64,000 nt of DNA from Chloroflexota bacterium (GTDB lineage Bacteria; Chloroflexota; Dehalococcoidia; Lucifugimonadales; GCA-2722455), in contig PBMB01000025.1 in assembly GCA_002722455.1 (NCBI GenBank), forward strand, positions 20,625 through 84,624, written 5' to 3'. The notes under the pieces are model-generated. The model was not told the DNA's origin, searched no databases, and saw only the letters and a program-made list of their open reading frames with translations. Positions 25,307 to 34,119 of this stretch are shown here, piece after piece; within the stretch, counting starts at the first letter, position 1; each line of letters starts with the position of its first letter. Made by a program: the position numbers and the translations under genes.

Positions 25307-25975
25307 TTAATAAGTAAGAATTTTTGGGATATGTTCTTCAATGAAGTCTGGAAGTTCAGATTCTTCAACAATATGTTGAGTCCAATCTTTTAATTTGTGG
25401 TCAAAAATAGAACCTGCAGGAGCTTGGTATTTCAATACACAAATCTCTTGTGGATTGTGCCATACGCCATCATAATCTGAATATTTTTCTGAAACATACA
25501 GAGAAAATAGTGCTCGAAAAGGGTTAACTTCGTCAACTCGAATAGGCTGCATTAGCTTATGTAGCTTATTAGTTGGAATCAATACGTCAACATTTTCAAT
25601 ATCAGCGTCTTCATCAAAGTTATCAAAAGCATCACTCATGCTTTCAAAGTATTCAATGATTTCTTCTTCAATTTCATCGTCATAATAACGAACAGCAGCT
25701 TTCTGCTTTTTCATTACAAGACCTTTATCCAAAGCATATTCAGATAAAGTGTTAATAAGTTCTTTGCTCTTGTTATATAGTGCAAAACGTGCATTGGGAT
25801 TAAACAGAGAATTAAATTCACCTGCAATCTGTCCTTTGCCTATTCTAATCCACTCTCTTGGATTAGTTGAAATGCTTAATCCTTTTGCTTGCTCAATGTT
25901 AAAAGAGCTACGCAATTTTGGATTCATAGTTCCAACATGGAATACTTTTTTGATTGATAATGTTTTAAATAACAT
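25307..25975 (-). CDS. Hypothetical protein with HVGT-type N-terminus, 222 aa
   Basis: The N-terminal pattern VFHVGTMNPKLRSSF then GLSISTNPREWIRIGKG recalls conserved proteins of unknown function that begin with an H-V-G-T line and an 'S-x-x-P-x-x-W' line; this is from memory. The middle is very acidic. After the stop, another frame (25236-25318, minus) stays open for 27 codons with coding-like content but no start, which may mark a C-terminal frameshift. Ribosome site AAAAGG. Confidence 0.75.
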   Translation of the reverse strand: MLFKTLSIKKVFHVGTMNPKLRSSFNIEQAKGLSISTNPREWIRIGKGQIAGEFNSLFNPNARFALYNKSKELINTLSEYALDKGLVMKKQKAAVRYYDDEIEEEIIEYFESMSDAFDNFDEDADIENVDVLIPTNKLHKLMQPIRVDEVNPFRALFSLYVSEKYSDYDGVWHNPQEICVLKYQAPAGSIFDHKLKDWTQHIVEESELPDFIEEHIPKILTY

Positions 25976-26066
25976 ATAATACCTTTTTATTCTTTTTAGT
26001 TTGTTTTTTTCTTTTATCTATTTATCGATTGGCTTAATTATAAAATAAAAAACATAAAAAAGCAAT

Positions 26067-26096
26067 AAAAAAAAGAGACTTTTTAGTCTCTTTTTT
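26067..26096 (-). terminator. Terminator of the 26124-26504 gene
   Basis: A 12-bp stem AAAAAAGAGACT/AGTCTCTTTTTT with a TTTT loop. Confidence 0.88.
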
Positions 26097-26123
26097 AAAT
26101 AAGTTATTTTACATTAAAATACA

Positions 26124-26504
26124 TTATTGACGTAACACATACTCTTCTTTTTCATTGTCCCAAGTGGCTTCTGGGTGAACTGCGAACCATTCACCGTCAA
26201 AACAATCAACTTTCCATAATTGATTTTCGCCTTCGATTTTGATTAAACCGAAAGCTTGAAGATAATCAGTATTTTCAGCAAGGAACTTATTTTCAGAAGA
26301 GAAAAATGATTCACGAGTTTCATTTTCAAAGCCGTCTAGTTCAGCTTCGATAGCGTCAGAAAGTTCAGTGTAGTATCCGTCTTCAACTTTTACAGATTCT
26401 TCAAGAATGTGATTATTAAGAAAATATAGTTTATATTTACTGGCGATATGAGAAAGATTATGAACACCCAAAGTACTGTTGCCGATTGGAAGTAAAATTT
26501 GCAT
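26124..26504 (-). CDS. Hypothetical acidic protein, 126 aa
   Basis: Unrecognised. The C-terminal part (LWKVDCFDGEWFAVHPEATW) is Trp/Asp-rich and looks like a small beta-sheet module; the middle is an acidic helix. Ribosome site AGGAAA. Divergent from tilS. Confidence 0.75.
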   Translation of the reverse strand: MQILLPIGNSTLGVHNLSHIASKYKLYFLNNHILEESVKVEDGYYTELSDAIEAELDGFENETRESFFSSENKFLAENTDYLQAFGLIKIEGENQLWKVDCFDGEWFAVHPEATWDNEKEEYVLRQ

Positions 26505-26671
26505 GTTGTTTTCCTGTTATTGATTGAGTTGGTATTATAGTAACAACATAACATTTTAAAATCAAGAAAAAAATCGTTTTTTTAATGAGAAAAAAACAAG
26601 TAATTGCTTTATTTGGTAAAAGCTTTTTGCTATAATAATAAAAGTTAAATAATGAATAGAGTGATAAACCA

Positions 26672-27826
26672 ATGCATATCGTAGAACAAAAATTTAAAGA
26701 ATTTGTAGAGAGTGAATCAATCAAGTCTCTTGATCATTTCTTCATTGCTTATAGTGGTGGTGTAGATAGTCAAGTGCTCTTAAACCTTGCTGCAAAATAT
26801 TTAAGTGGGAAAGTGACAGCATTACACGTTAATCACGGTATTTCTTCTAATGCAAAGACTTGGGAAAACTTTTGTAAAGAAACGGCTGAATCTCTTGGTG
26901 TTGCATTTAAATCAGCGCATTTTGAATTAGCGAATGAAAAATCAAATCTTGAAGAAGTAGCTCGTATTTGTCGCTATGGTTTCTTTGAAGAAAATGTAAA
27001 GGAAAATACAGCATTGATTACAGGACACCATTTAGACGATCAAGCAGAAACGTTTATGCTTCGTTTAATGCGTGGTTCTGGTGTTGACGGGTTGGCTTCT
27101 ATGCCACAATCCCGACCATTTAAAGACGGTTCTTTGGTTAGACCTTTACTTGAAGTGTCAAAAGAAGAAATTATTGAATTTGCAATTCAAAAAAAATTAA
27201 AATGGGTTGAAGATGAATCAAACAAATCTTCTGATTATGATAGAAACTTCATCCGTAATGAAGTTATGCCATTACTAAAAACTCGTTGGGCGCAAGCAAA
27301 TAAATCAATTGCTCGTTCTGCAAAGCATTGTGAAGTGGCTAAAACAGAGATGAAGCAAGAAGATAGTAAAGATTTTGAAGCAGTATCAGTAGTTGAAAAT
27401 AAAGAAACAAAGTTATCGGTAGAAAAACTGATTAAACTTTCAAAAGAAAAACAAAAGCGTGTGATTCGATTTTGGTTAAATGAATTCGGTGTTTTAATGC
27501 CAACAAGCAAAAACCTAGAAGTAATCATTAATGAGCTAGTAATGTCGAAACCTGACAGTCAATCTTGCTTTGAAACAAGTGATTATGAACTAAGAAAAGC
27601 TTTTGGTGAGATCTTCTTTATCAATAAATCTTCACCGTTTGTATTAACTTATGAAACGCCAGTAGAAGAACCAACAAAGGATATGAGAATGTCTTACAAA
27701 GGAACAAACAGAAGTTTTAAATATGTAATGAAAGCAGAGAAAGTACCTTATTGGCGCAGAGAAGAATATAAGGCTGTTGTTGAGAATGGTAAAGTAATTG
27801 CTTTTGGAGATATTACAGCAAATTAA
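26672..27826 (+). CDS. tilS: tRNA(Ile)-lysidine synthetase
   Basis: Attaches lysine to C34 of the CAU-anticodon tRNA-Ile, with ATP, so that it reads AUA. The PP-loop SGGVDS is at residues 28-33, followed by LHVNHGISSNAKTWENFC, GHHLDDQAETFMLRLMRG and the downstream RNFIRNEVMP substrate region. The C-terminal TilS domain is present (KYVMKAEKVPYWRREEYKAV then IAFGDI). At 384 residues it is shorter than the E. coli enzyme (about 430). AUA codons are frequent in this A+T-rich DNA, so the enzyme would matter for reading these genes. Usual chromosomal neighbours are absent. Ribosome site is a weak GAGTGA. Confidence 0.93.
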   Translation: MHIVEQKFKEFVESESIKSLDHFFIAYSGGVDSQVLLNLAAKYLSGKVTALHVNHGISSNAKTWENFCKETAESLGVAFKSAHFELANEKSNLEEVARICRYGFFEENVKENTALITGHHLDDQAETFMLRLMRGSGVDGLASMPQSRPFKDGSLVRPLLEVSKEEIIEFAIQKKLKWVEDESNKSSDYDRNFIRNEVMPLLKTRWAQANKSIARSAKHCEVAKTEMKQEDSKDFEAVSVVENKETKLSVEKLIKLSKEKQKRVIRFWLNEFGVLMPTSKNLEVIINELVMSKPDSQSCFETSDYELRKAFGEIFFINKSSPFVLTYETPVEEPTKDMRMSYKGTNRSFKYVMKAEKVPYWRREEYKAVVENGKVIAFGDITAN

Positions 27827-27842
27827 TTTTTAATGGATAAAG

Positions 27843-27874
27843 AAAAGGTCAAGCGTAATACTTGACCTTTTTTT
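27843..27874 (+). terminator. Terminator of tilS
   Basis: Stem AAAAGGTCAAG/CTTGACCTTTT with a 7-base loop and T-tract. Confidence 0.88.
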
Positions 27875-27899
27875 ATTGTAAAAAAACAAAAAGTATTTT

Positions 27900-28310
27900 T
27901 TAAGAAATATTTTTAATAATCTGTTTTGCAAGAATTAATGCTTGTTGAATATCTTTTTCTAAAGGTGGGCTATCCATATATTGAATTAAATCTTTTTCAT
28001 TAAGTCCAGTAATAACTTTATCACCAAAACTTTTAAGCTCAGTTGAATCAGAATACAAGCCCATAACATCCAAAAAAAACCCGTCTTCTCTTATTACCCA
28101 AGCATGACCAATGAATAATTTGTTTTCTTCTACGACCAAGGTGGTTTGTATTTCAAAACCATAGATTCTATTAAATGCGATAGCGAGATCCATACAATGA
28201 CCATAAGTGTATCTCTCTTGTATTGTGTCAAGTGCGCTTATGTTATTGTTGGAGTAGGCTTCTTTTAATAATTTTTGAAAAGGCTCGTTGTTTTGTTTTT
28301 GCATAAACAT
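27900..28310 (-). CDS. Transglutaminase/NlpC-like C-H-D protein, 136 aa
   Basis: Residues Cys39 (TYGHCMDLAIAFNR), His69 (FIGHAWVIREDG) and Asp81 (FFLDVMGLYSD) are spaced as in the papain-like fold of small transglutaminase-like proteins, where 'G-x-C' starts a helix, 'H-x-x-V' a strand and 'D-x-x-G' the next strand. It may be a peptidase, amidase or structural relative; the substrate is unknown. A likely paralogue with Ser in place of Cys is at 51403. No ribosome site is visible, and an inverted repeat (GAGCTATA/TATAGCTC, 28324-28354) lies in the leader. Confidence 0.65.
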   Translation of the reverse strand: MFMQKQNNEPFQKLLKEAYSNNNISALDTIQERYTYGHCMDLAIAFNRIYGFEIQTTLVVEENKLFIGHAWVIREDGFFLDVMGLYSDSTELKSFGDKVITGLNEKDLIQYMDSPPLEKDIQQALILAKQIIKNIS

Positions 28311-28370
28311 GATAAAATAATGGAGAGCTATACAAATGGGATATTGATATAGCTCTTAAAAACAGTTTGA

Positions 28371-28889
28371 TTAGTCAGTTGTAACTTTAAAGTGATCACT
28401 TGGGATACTGTATTTATGAACATGATAACCATTAATGTTTATATGATAAAAGCCTTCTTTTGCAAAGATTTCAATCTTGTTAATGCCTTTAAAGTTTTTT
28501 GCATACAATCCAGTAAGAATTCGATTGTCGTCAAAGATAGAGAATACTTTATCGTCTTTGATTTCTAAACCTGTAACATTACCCTCATAAAGTTCCATAT
28601 CCATGACTTGAATGCCAGAAATATTCACTTCAAAATGAATGTCTTCATTTTTTTTCTCGTATTGAATATCAAAAGATAAAGGACAAGGAGAACGAATCCA
28701 GAATTCAAAAGAATTATTTAAGCGATCATATTCTAATCCACTTAATTGAAGCCATCCTAGTTTATCAAATACGTCTCTTCGATAATTAAGACCTTCTTGC
28801 AAGATAAAGCTTTTCTCTTGAACAGGAGCTTCTGAGACACGTTTATCAATGTCTTCGATAAAATCGTTGTATTCTTTTGGAAAAATCAT
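28371..28889 (-). CDS. Hypothetical beta-rich protein, 172 aa
   Basis: Unrecognised. After a helical N-terminus the chain alternates short strands (FEFWIRSPCPLSFDIQY, IHFEVNISGIQVMDMEL), suggesting a beta-sandwich or barrel. No signal peptide. Ribosome site AAGG; promoter TTGCTT-17-TATTAT about 100 bases upstream, so the leader is fairly long. Confidence 0.75.
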   Translation of the reverse strand: MIFPKEYNDFIEDIDKRVSEAPVQEKSFILQEGLNYRRDVFDKLGWLQLSGLEYDRLNNSFEFWIRSPCPLSFDIQYEKKNEDIHFEVNISGIQVMDMELYEGNVTGLEIKDDKVFSIFDDNRILTGLYAKNFKGINKIEIFAKEGFYHININGYHVHKYSIPSDHFKVTTD

Positions 28890-29040
28890 AAATAAACCTT
28901 ATTTAAGTAAATGAATAGTTTGAATATCAAAAGTGTTATAACCAAGATTTTTATGTTGCCATTGTAACGATCCTCTTTAACATGAAACAATAATAACAAG
29001 AATAAAAACAAAAAGCAATACAAAAAAACTAAAATCAAAG

Positions 29041-31026
29041 TTATTCTTTTTCGTAATGCCTAAATGATTCAGTTAGTCGATTCGTGATAACCTGAATAAT
29101 ATCTTTACCGTTATTTACTTCAAGCAGAAACTCATTGAACTTTTTATTTTGACCTTCAGTAAATGGTAAAACAGCGTGAATACCAATAGAAGTATTAAGC
29201 CAATTGTTTAATTCAATATCAATGTCATTTTTTAAGAAAGCATAGAAGTTTTTCGATTTCTTGTTTGGGATATCAAGCTCTTTAAACATTTTCTTTTTCA
29301 GTTGATATGCTTTTTTAAATTCGATTAAGTTTTTAGACGGTTCTGATAAAATTAAACCATGCTCTTTTTCTAAGTATTCAAAAACCTTATGATTTTCAAT
29401 AGTAAAGCCTAATAACTTGGCGGCTTTAGATTTTTGGCGATAATCAAGTAACTTTCCATTGAAATTAGACAGTGTGGATGCTTGTTTTGAAATAAGGAAC
29501 CCTGCACCAAACATAGCAGCGTTATAGTAGTTTCGAGAGGTAGCACCATACAATCCAAAAGTTTTAATAAATGACCAGAATTTTTTATCTTCTAGTAATT
29601 TATCAATATTCGCAACAAAGAATTCTTGAAGTTCTCTTTTTAATCCGTCTTTGTATCGTGCAGAATAGATACCTGCATAGAAATTGATAAGTGTTAGCTT
29701 ATTCATTTTGGCAATCATTTTACAATGATCGTAAACTTCTTCTTCTGTGCCAATAATGGAAGTGATAGGGTTTAAGTGTGTCAGACTTTTTTCAATTCCG
29801 ACATAGCCTTGACCATATTCGATCTCGTCAACGACAATGTAAGATTTAATTGCTTTTGGTGAAATATCGAAAATACCGTCTTTACCGACAATTTTTTGAT
29901 TAAATTTTTCAATTAAACTTAAATCATAGAAACAATCTCTACTTTCTCTGTGAAAGTTGACTAAATCCATATCAAGAACATTGTCAAAAACTTTATCAAA
30001 GATAGAAAAGAACTCATATTTACCAGTAAATTTAAGATCTTCTTTTGTAAAGTGTGGAATATTACCATGTGCCAACTCGGAAACAACAGGCATTAAAGAT
30101 TTTTCTTCTACTTTTTCTTCCGAAATAAAAGCAATCGCTTTATTTTCATTTTGAATGACATTTTCTTGTAAATCCTTTGAAACAAGGGAAACAAAGAACT
30201 TAATGACAAGTTGATTGATAATATTTAACTTCGCAAAATCGCTATCATTGCTTTGATCAAATAAAGTAATGCTGTGAGACTCAACAGAATTAGATTTAAT
30301 TTCAACAGAATGCTCTTTATTTACGATGTTTTCAAGGGTGTATGAATTGCCTTGCAACCCAAAAACACCAAGAACTTTATTATTGAAGTTAAAAACGGTA
30401 ATGCCATCAGACTGATTGGAAACTAAGATAAAACCGTCTCTGCTTTTAGTCGCACCGATTACTTTTTGATAAGGAACACGGCAAATATAAAAACCAAAAG
30501 GTTTGTTATTAAGTAATGGAAGTAGAGATGCTTCATTTTGTAGTGAATGAAATTCATTAAAAAATGTCATGGTAGAAAATGGAGCTTGATTTTCAATTTT
30601 TCTAGGGATAAAACGTTTTTTCGTAAACGAATGTTCAATTAAAGACTCTGAGATGACATAAGAAAAGATTTCTTCTCTATTTTTAATGAAATTTACTTTT
30701 GTAGATTCAATTAAAGATTCAGCAATAGCATCAATTTGTGGCTTGTATTTTCTTTTAAAGTCAATTTGAAATTGTGGATAATGAGAGATGGTTTCAACAA
30801 AGTAATCAATGTCGATATAATCTTCAATAGGAAGAGATTCTTTTTTAAGGTTGCTATAAAACATATTAACGACAAGATTTTCTGGGAAATCATTACCAGT
30901 AAAGTTTTCGAGTGTTTTTCCAATGCGGTCATATTTAGAGCTAAATGTTTCTCTTGAATAAGAGTGTTTGCTTAGTTCTCGGTCTGCAAGAAATCGAATT
31001 GTCTTTTTGATAGCGTCTAATTTCAT
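29041..31026 (-). CDS. Large hypothetical protein, 661 aa
   Basis: Unrecognised; the largest minus-strand gene in the window. No signal peptide or membrane helix. An N-terminal helical part (1-140) is followed by a beta-rich region (about 150-290: GFYICRVPYQKVIGATK, GFILVSNQSDGITVFNFN), a central domain and a Lys-rich helical C-terminus (FKKAYQLKKKMFKELDIP). A Gly/Ala line, YYNAAMFGAGFLISKQAS, might be a buried or membrane-touching helix. Ribosome site AAAGG. Single-gene unit. Confidence 0.8.
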   Translation of the reverse strand: MKLDAIKKTIRFLADRELSKHSYSRETFSSKYDRIGKTLENFTGNDFPENLVVNMFYSNLKKESLPIEDYIDIDYFVETISHYPQFQIDFKRKYKPQIDAIAESLIESTKVNFIKNREEIFSYVISESLIEHSFTKKRFIPRKIENQAPFSTMTFFNEFHSLQNEASLLPLLNNKPFGFYICRVPYQKVIGATKSRDGFILVSNQSDGITVFNFNNKVLGVFGLQGNSYTLENIVNKEHSVEIKSNSVESHSITLFDQSNDSDFAKLNIINQLVIKFFVSLVSKDLQENVIQNENKAIAFISEEKVEEKSLMPVVSELAHGNIPHFTKEDLKFTGKYEFFSIFDKVFDNVLDMDLVNFHRESRDCFYDLSLIEKFNQKIVGKDGIFDISPKAIKSYIVVDEIEYGQGYVGIEKSLTHLNPITSIIGTEEEVYDHCKMIAKMNKLTLINFYAGIYSARYKDGLKRELQEFFVANIDKLLEDKKFWSFIKTFGLYGATSRNYYNAAMFGAGFLISKQASTLSNFNGKLLDYRQKSKAAKLLGFTIENHKVFEYLEKEHGLILSEPSKNLIEFKKAYQLKKKMFKELDIPNKKSKNFYAFLKNDIDIELNNWLNTSIGIHAVLPFTEGQNKKFNEFLLEVNNGKDIIQVITNRLTESFRHYEKE

Positions 31027-31171
31027 TTTGAATTGCCTTTAATTTTAAACTATGCAAAGTATAACATAACAAAGAAATTAAAGAAATGTTTTTAAGAAAA
31101 AAAACGCTATATTTTAATATTTTTTGATAATGATTTTAATTAAAGAACTGTTGTTGAAATCCTCAAAAGTA

Positions 31172-31222
31172 TCAAGACAGTGAAGGTAAAATACCTAATA
31201 TTAGTTCAGAAATAATATCCAT
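31172..31222 (-). CDS. Possible 16-residue hydrophobic peptide
   Basis: Sixteen bases after the stop of the 31239 gene, an AAGG ribosome site leads to ATG and a 17-codon frame encoding MDIISELILGILPSLS. It is short, amphipathic and hydrophobic, like some membrane-active type I toxins, but also short enough to arise by chance. The remaining 31027-31171 stretch shows no gene. Confidence 0.35.
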   Translation of the reverse strand: MDIISELILGILPSLS

Positions 31223-31238
31223 AATGTTACCTTATTAG

Positions 31239-31712
31239 TTAAGCGTTGACGTTGTTAGTAAAAATATTAAGGTTATCTTTTGATTTATACATTTTATATA
31301 GAACAATAGCTGCTGCAATTATGACACTATAATTAGCGAATCCTGCAACTTGAAAATGAGTAACAAGGTCAATTAAGCTATAATTTTCAGGAAGAAATTC
31401 AGCTTTTCGATATAAATATCCACAAAGATCAGCAAAAGCTAAGACTGATATGAAGAAATAGAATCTAATAAAATCTAATGTCTTTTTAGCTTGGTCTTGC
31501 TCTTTAATCATCCAATTGAAAACAAAACAACAACCTAAAACAGCCGTCCATAATAAAGAGATTTCGAACAATGTATAACTTTGAGTGTAAATGCTAAAAA
31601 AATTCGCAATTAAAAGAATGGAAAAAGCGATTTTCTTATGTTGATTAAGTGCAAAATAATTCACAATCAATCCAAATAAAACGCAAAAAGAAATTTGTAA
31701 AATGAAGTCCAT
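31239..31712 (-). CDS. Inner-membrane protein, 157 aa
   Basis: Five hydrophobic segments (about 1-18, 24-41, 43-64, 78-99 and 122-141) with short polar loops. No motif recognised. Start at 31712 is fixed by AAAAAGG; an open stretch of 25 more codons upstream overlaps the previous terminator and is rejected. It may be co-transcribed with a 16-residue frame just downstream. Confidence 0.75.
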   Translation of the reverse strand: MDFILQISFCVLFGLIVNYFALNQHKKIAFSILLIANFFSIYTQSYTLFEISLLWTAVLGCCFVFNWMIKEQDQAKKTLDFIRFYFFISVLAFADLCGYLYRKAEFLPENYSLIDLVTHFQVAGFANYSVIIAAAIVLYKMYKSKDNLNIFTNNVNA

Positions 31713-31776
31713 AGATTTGCCTTTTTTGTATGAATAAGTTGAAGTTATTATATACATTTGAGGAATATAAATCAAT

Positions 31777-31805
31777 AAAAAAGCCACTTGAAAGTGGCTT
31801 TTTTT
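31777..31805 (-). terminator. Terminator of tmk
   Basis: Stem AAAAAAGCCACT/AGTGGCTTTTTT with loop TGAA. Confidence 0.88.
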
Positions 31806-31816
31806 GTCTTTAATAA

Positions 31817-32425
31817 TTATTTATAAACAACTTGTTTTTCAACTTGTTCTTGAAGAATTCGAATAATATTATCATAAACTTCTTCAATAGTTTGGTGAGC
31901 GTCAACTGTTACGATATTATCGTGTTTCGCTGCTTCTTCTTGATAAACTTCACGAGCTTTATGGAAGTAAGAGATATCTTTTTTCTCAATACGGTCTAAT
32001 TCACCACGACCACGAGCACGTTCTAGACCAACAACAGGATCAATATCCATATAGATAATTAGGTCTGGTTTAATAGCTAGATCTTCTGTTAGGCTAGTAA
32101 CAAGATTACGTTGTTCATGTTGATAAGCAATACTTGAAAGGTAACAACGATCTGAAAGAACAAGATTACCTTTTTCTGCATAAGGAATAACTACGTTTGC
32201 AAGTAGTTGTTCACGAGCTAAAAAGAATGCAAGAGTTTCTGAGTAAGCAGTTACAACTTCGCCTTCGTGTTCTTCTTTTACAAGTTTACGAACTTTTTCT
32301 GCAAGGGGAGTGCCGCCAGGTTCTCGAACAGAAGTGATTTCACGGTCAGCAAAAAAATCTTTAATTGCTTTTAGTGCTGTTGATTTACCTGCGCCTTCTA
32401 GACCTTCGATTGCAATATATTTCAT
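31817..32425 (-). CDS. tmk: Thymidylate kinase
   Basis: Phosphorylates dTMP to dTDP with ATP. P-loop GLEGAGKST at 8-16, E-P-G-G-T-P at 35-40, the DR-x-Y motif SDRCYLSSIAYQ (91-102) and a LID with basic residues (ERARGRGELDRIEKKD, 135-150), which is the arrangement of the bacterial type II enzymes. Length 202 fits (about 210 usual). Isolated from holB and other usual neighbours. It stands alone with its own promoter and terminator, so it may supplement the host enzyme, as in large mobile elements (inference). Ribosome site AAGGAA. Confidence 0.95.
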   Translation of the reverse strand: MKYIAIEGLEGAGKSTALKAIKDFFADREITSVREPGGTPLAEKVRKLVKEEHEGEVVTAYSETLAFFLAREQLLANVVIPYAEKGNLVLSDRCYLSSIAYQHEQRNLVTSLTEDLAIKPDLIIYMDIDPVVGLERARGRGELDRIEKKDISYFHKAREVYQEEAAKHDNIVTVDAHQTIEEVYDNIIRILQEQVEKQVVYK

Positions 32426-32494
32426 TTTGATTCCTTAATTATTCTCTCTTGATTTGATAGTGTAATTATAACACAAAGAACAACAATTACAAAG

Positions 32495-32521
32495 AAAAAA
32501 AGCCTTTTCATAAGGCTTTTT
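32495..32521 (-). terminator. Terminator of the 32542-34029 operon
   Basis: Stem AAAAAGCCTT/AAGGCTTTTT with a TTCAT loop. Confidence 0.88.
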
Positions 32522-32541
32522 GTATATTATTTTCGATATAT

Positions 32542-33447
32542 TTATAAATCAAGTTCTTCATATGCCTTTTCAACGAATGAACTTAACCAGTTTGGATTAT
32601 TGATATTTTTGATAGGCAGATCAGAAATAAGGAACAAATCAGAGATCATAGAGTCTTTAGTTTCAGAAATACAATAATCAAAAAACCAAGTATATTTTCC
32701 CCAAACATAACTATTGCCAGTAAATTTAGGATCTTTCATTGCCATAAGTATAATTTTAGGAACAGAATACACTTTATCTTTATACTCAACTTCAACAAAA
32801 CCACCTTTAAGCAGCGCACTGACTTGTCTTTCATTTTGCAGAATTGTGTTGTATTCTTTTGCTGCTTCTCTTTCTTTCATTAAATCCCATCTTGTCTTAT
32901 TCCTATTTTGTTGAGCAACTTGATTTTCAATAAGCAAACTAGAAGCTTTTTGATAATTTAAAGGTTCATTTGCATAGAATTCAGAATTAGGATCTGAAGT
33001 TTTCTTTTCATAAATAGAATGAAAACGGTTGTCTGTAACCAATAATGGCAATAATTCATTTGCAGTATAATAATCACACATAGCTTGTTGATATTGTTTA
33101 GGGATATTTTTCAAGTCTCTCATTGAAACAGTATCTTCATAAACTTTAAACAAAAGACAGTAGTGACCGTTTAAACTAAAGACTTTATACTGATGGTATG
33201 TCATAGGAAAATAAATAGAAAGCTGATGCTGAGTTTTTTCTAGTATTTCAGCCAAGCTTGGTTCAATAGAGATCGCATTGTCACCGAATTTGTAAAAATA
33301 TTCAGTTAAACTGTTGTCGCTACAAACAGAATCAGCACGAATTTCTAATAAATTATCATAAAAAAAATAAGAAACCAATTGAAATAATTGTCCATGATAA
33401 TTTAAAAGTCCAAGTGGGTTATTTGGGTTTGGTTTGATTGCTTCCAT
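32542..33447 (-). CDS. Hypothetical protein, 301 aa
   Basis: Unrecognised. Tyr/Phe-rich N-terminal half with strands (LFQLVSYFFYDNLLEIRADS), a charged helical hinge (RWDLMKEREAAKEYNTILQN) and a C-terminal domain. The N-terminal MEAIKPNPNNPLGLLNYHG is Pro/Asn-rich. Second gene of an operon, nine bases after 33457-34029. Ribosome site AAGG. Confidence 0.8.
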   Translation of the reverse strand: MEAIKPNPNNPLGLLNYHGQLFQLVSYFFYDNLLEIRADSVCSDNSLTEYFYKFGDNAISIEPSLAEILEKTQHQLSIYFPMTYHQYKVFSLNGHYCLLFKVYEDTVSMRDLKNIPKQYQQAMCDYYTANELLPLLVTDNRFHSIYEKKTSDPNSEFYANEPLNYQKASSLLIENQVAQQNRNKTRWDLMKEREAAKEYNTILQNERQVSALLKGGFVEVEYKDKVYSVPKIILMAMKDPKFTGNSYVWGKYTWFFDYCISETKDSMISDLFLISDLPIKNINNPNWLSSFVEKAYEELDL

Positions 33448-33456
33448 AATAATACC

Positions 33457-34029
33457 TTATGCTGCGATATAGTTGTTAAAGTTTTCAAGAAGACTGTTAA
33501 TATCTTCGTGAATAACAGAAACTTCTGATACAAGCATTTTTTTATTACGATTTAGGAAATAAATACCAGTATCATGAACAAGCATAAATTCAGCAAGAGT
33601 AGCAATTTTAAATTGGTTTAAAACTTTATTTTGTGTTGATACAATTCGATTTTTTGAATCTTTAAGTAATTGAAGTGGTTTATTGTTTTCAGCCGCAGAA
33701 TAATGGTCAACAATAAAATCTACTTTACTATCTAAACATAAAAGCCCAAGATTTTCATCTCGATAAAGGTTACGATAATCCGCAAGAACAGAATTGATAT
33801 CTTCAAGATATTCTTCGCCTACTTCAATATCTTTATCAAAAGTAACATCGCTTTCTTCTACTGACGCACCAATTTCACCTTTTAGATAAGAAAGGATAGT
33901 TTCATCGGAAACATCATTTTCATCAAAAGATTCACGAAGAAGTAAAAAACCTTCATTGAATTGCTCTGAAGAAAATAGGTATTTTGCTTGTTTAAGAACG
34001 CTTTCTGCTGTGCAAGTGAAATGTGACAT
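33457..34029 (-). CDS. Hypothetical acidic protein, 190 aa
   Basis: Unrecognised. Acidic helical N-terminal half (LLRESFDENDVSDETILSYL) and a C-terminal half with a strand-turn-strand, MLVHDTGIYFLNRNKKMLVSE. First gene of the operon with 32542-33447. Ribosome site AAAGG, promoter at 34064-34092. Confidence 0.8.
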   Translation of the reverse strand: MSHFTCTAESVLKQAKYLFSSEQFNEGFLLLRESFDENDVSDETILSYLKGEIGASVEESDVTFDKDIEVGEEYLEDINSVLADYRNLYRDENLGLLCLDSKVDFIVDHYSAAENNKPLQLLKDSKNRIVSTQNKVLNQFKIATLAEFMLVHDTGIYFLNRNKKMLVSEVSVIHEDINSLLENFNNYIAA

Positions 34030-34063
34030 TTGTTAAACCTTTCTCTGTTTAGATAATGATTAA

Positions 34064-34092
34064 ATTATACAAGAAACATAACAATAAAGCAA
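34064..34092 (-). promoter_or_regulatory. Promoter of the 32542-34029 operon
   Basis: The minus strand reads TTGCTT, 17 bp, TATAAT, beginning two bases after the T-tract of the preceding terminator. Confidence 0.78.
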
Positions 34093-34093
34093 T

Positions 34094-34119
34094 AAAAAAG
34101 TCCCAATTATTGGGACTTT
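34094..34119 (-). terminator. Terminator of the 34107-34724 gene
   Basis: Stem AAAGTCCCAA/TTGGGACTTT with a TTA loop that is the stop codon of the gene. Confidence 0.88.

Noticed and set aside
28900..29040. A tiny frame (ATG GCA ACA TAA) with a strong AAAGAGG site, and other open frames around it, on the minus strand upstream of 28371-28889
   Set aside because: All three frames look partly open because of the A+T richness. None has both a start and a convincing length, so no gene was called.
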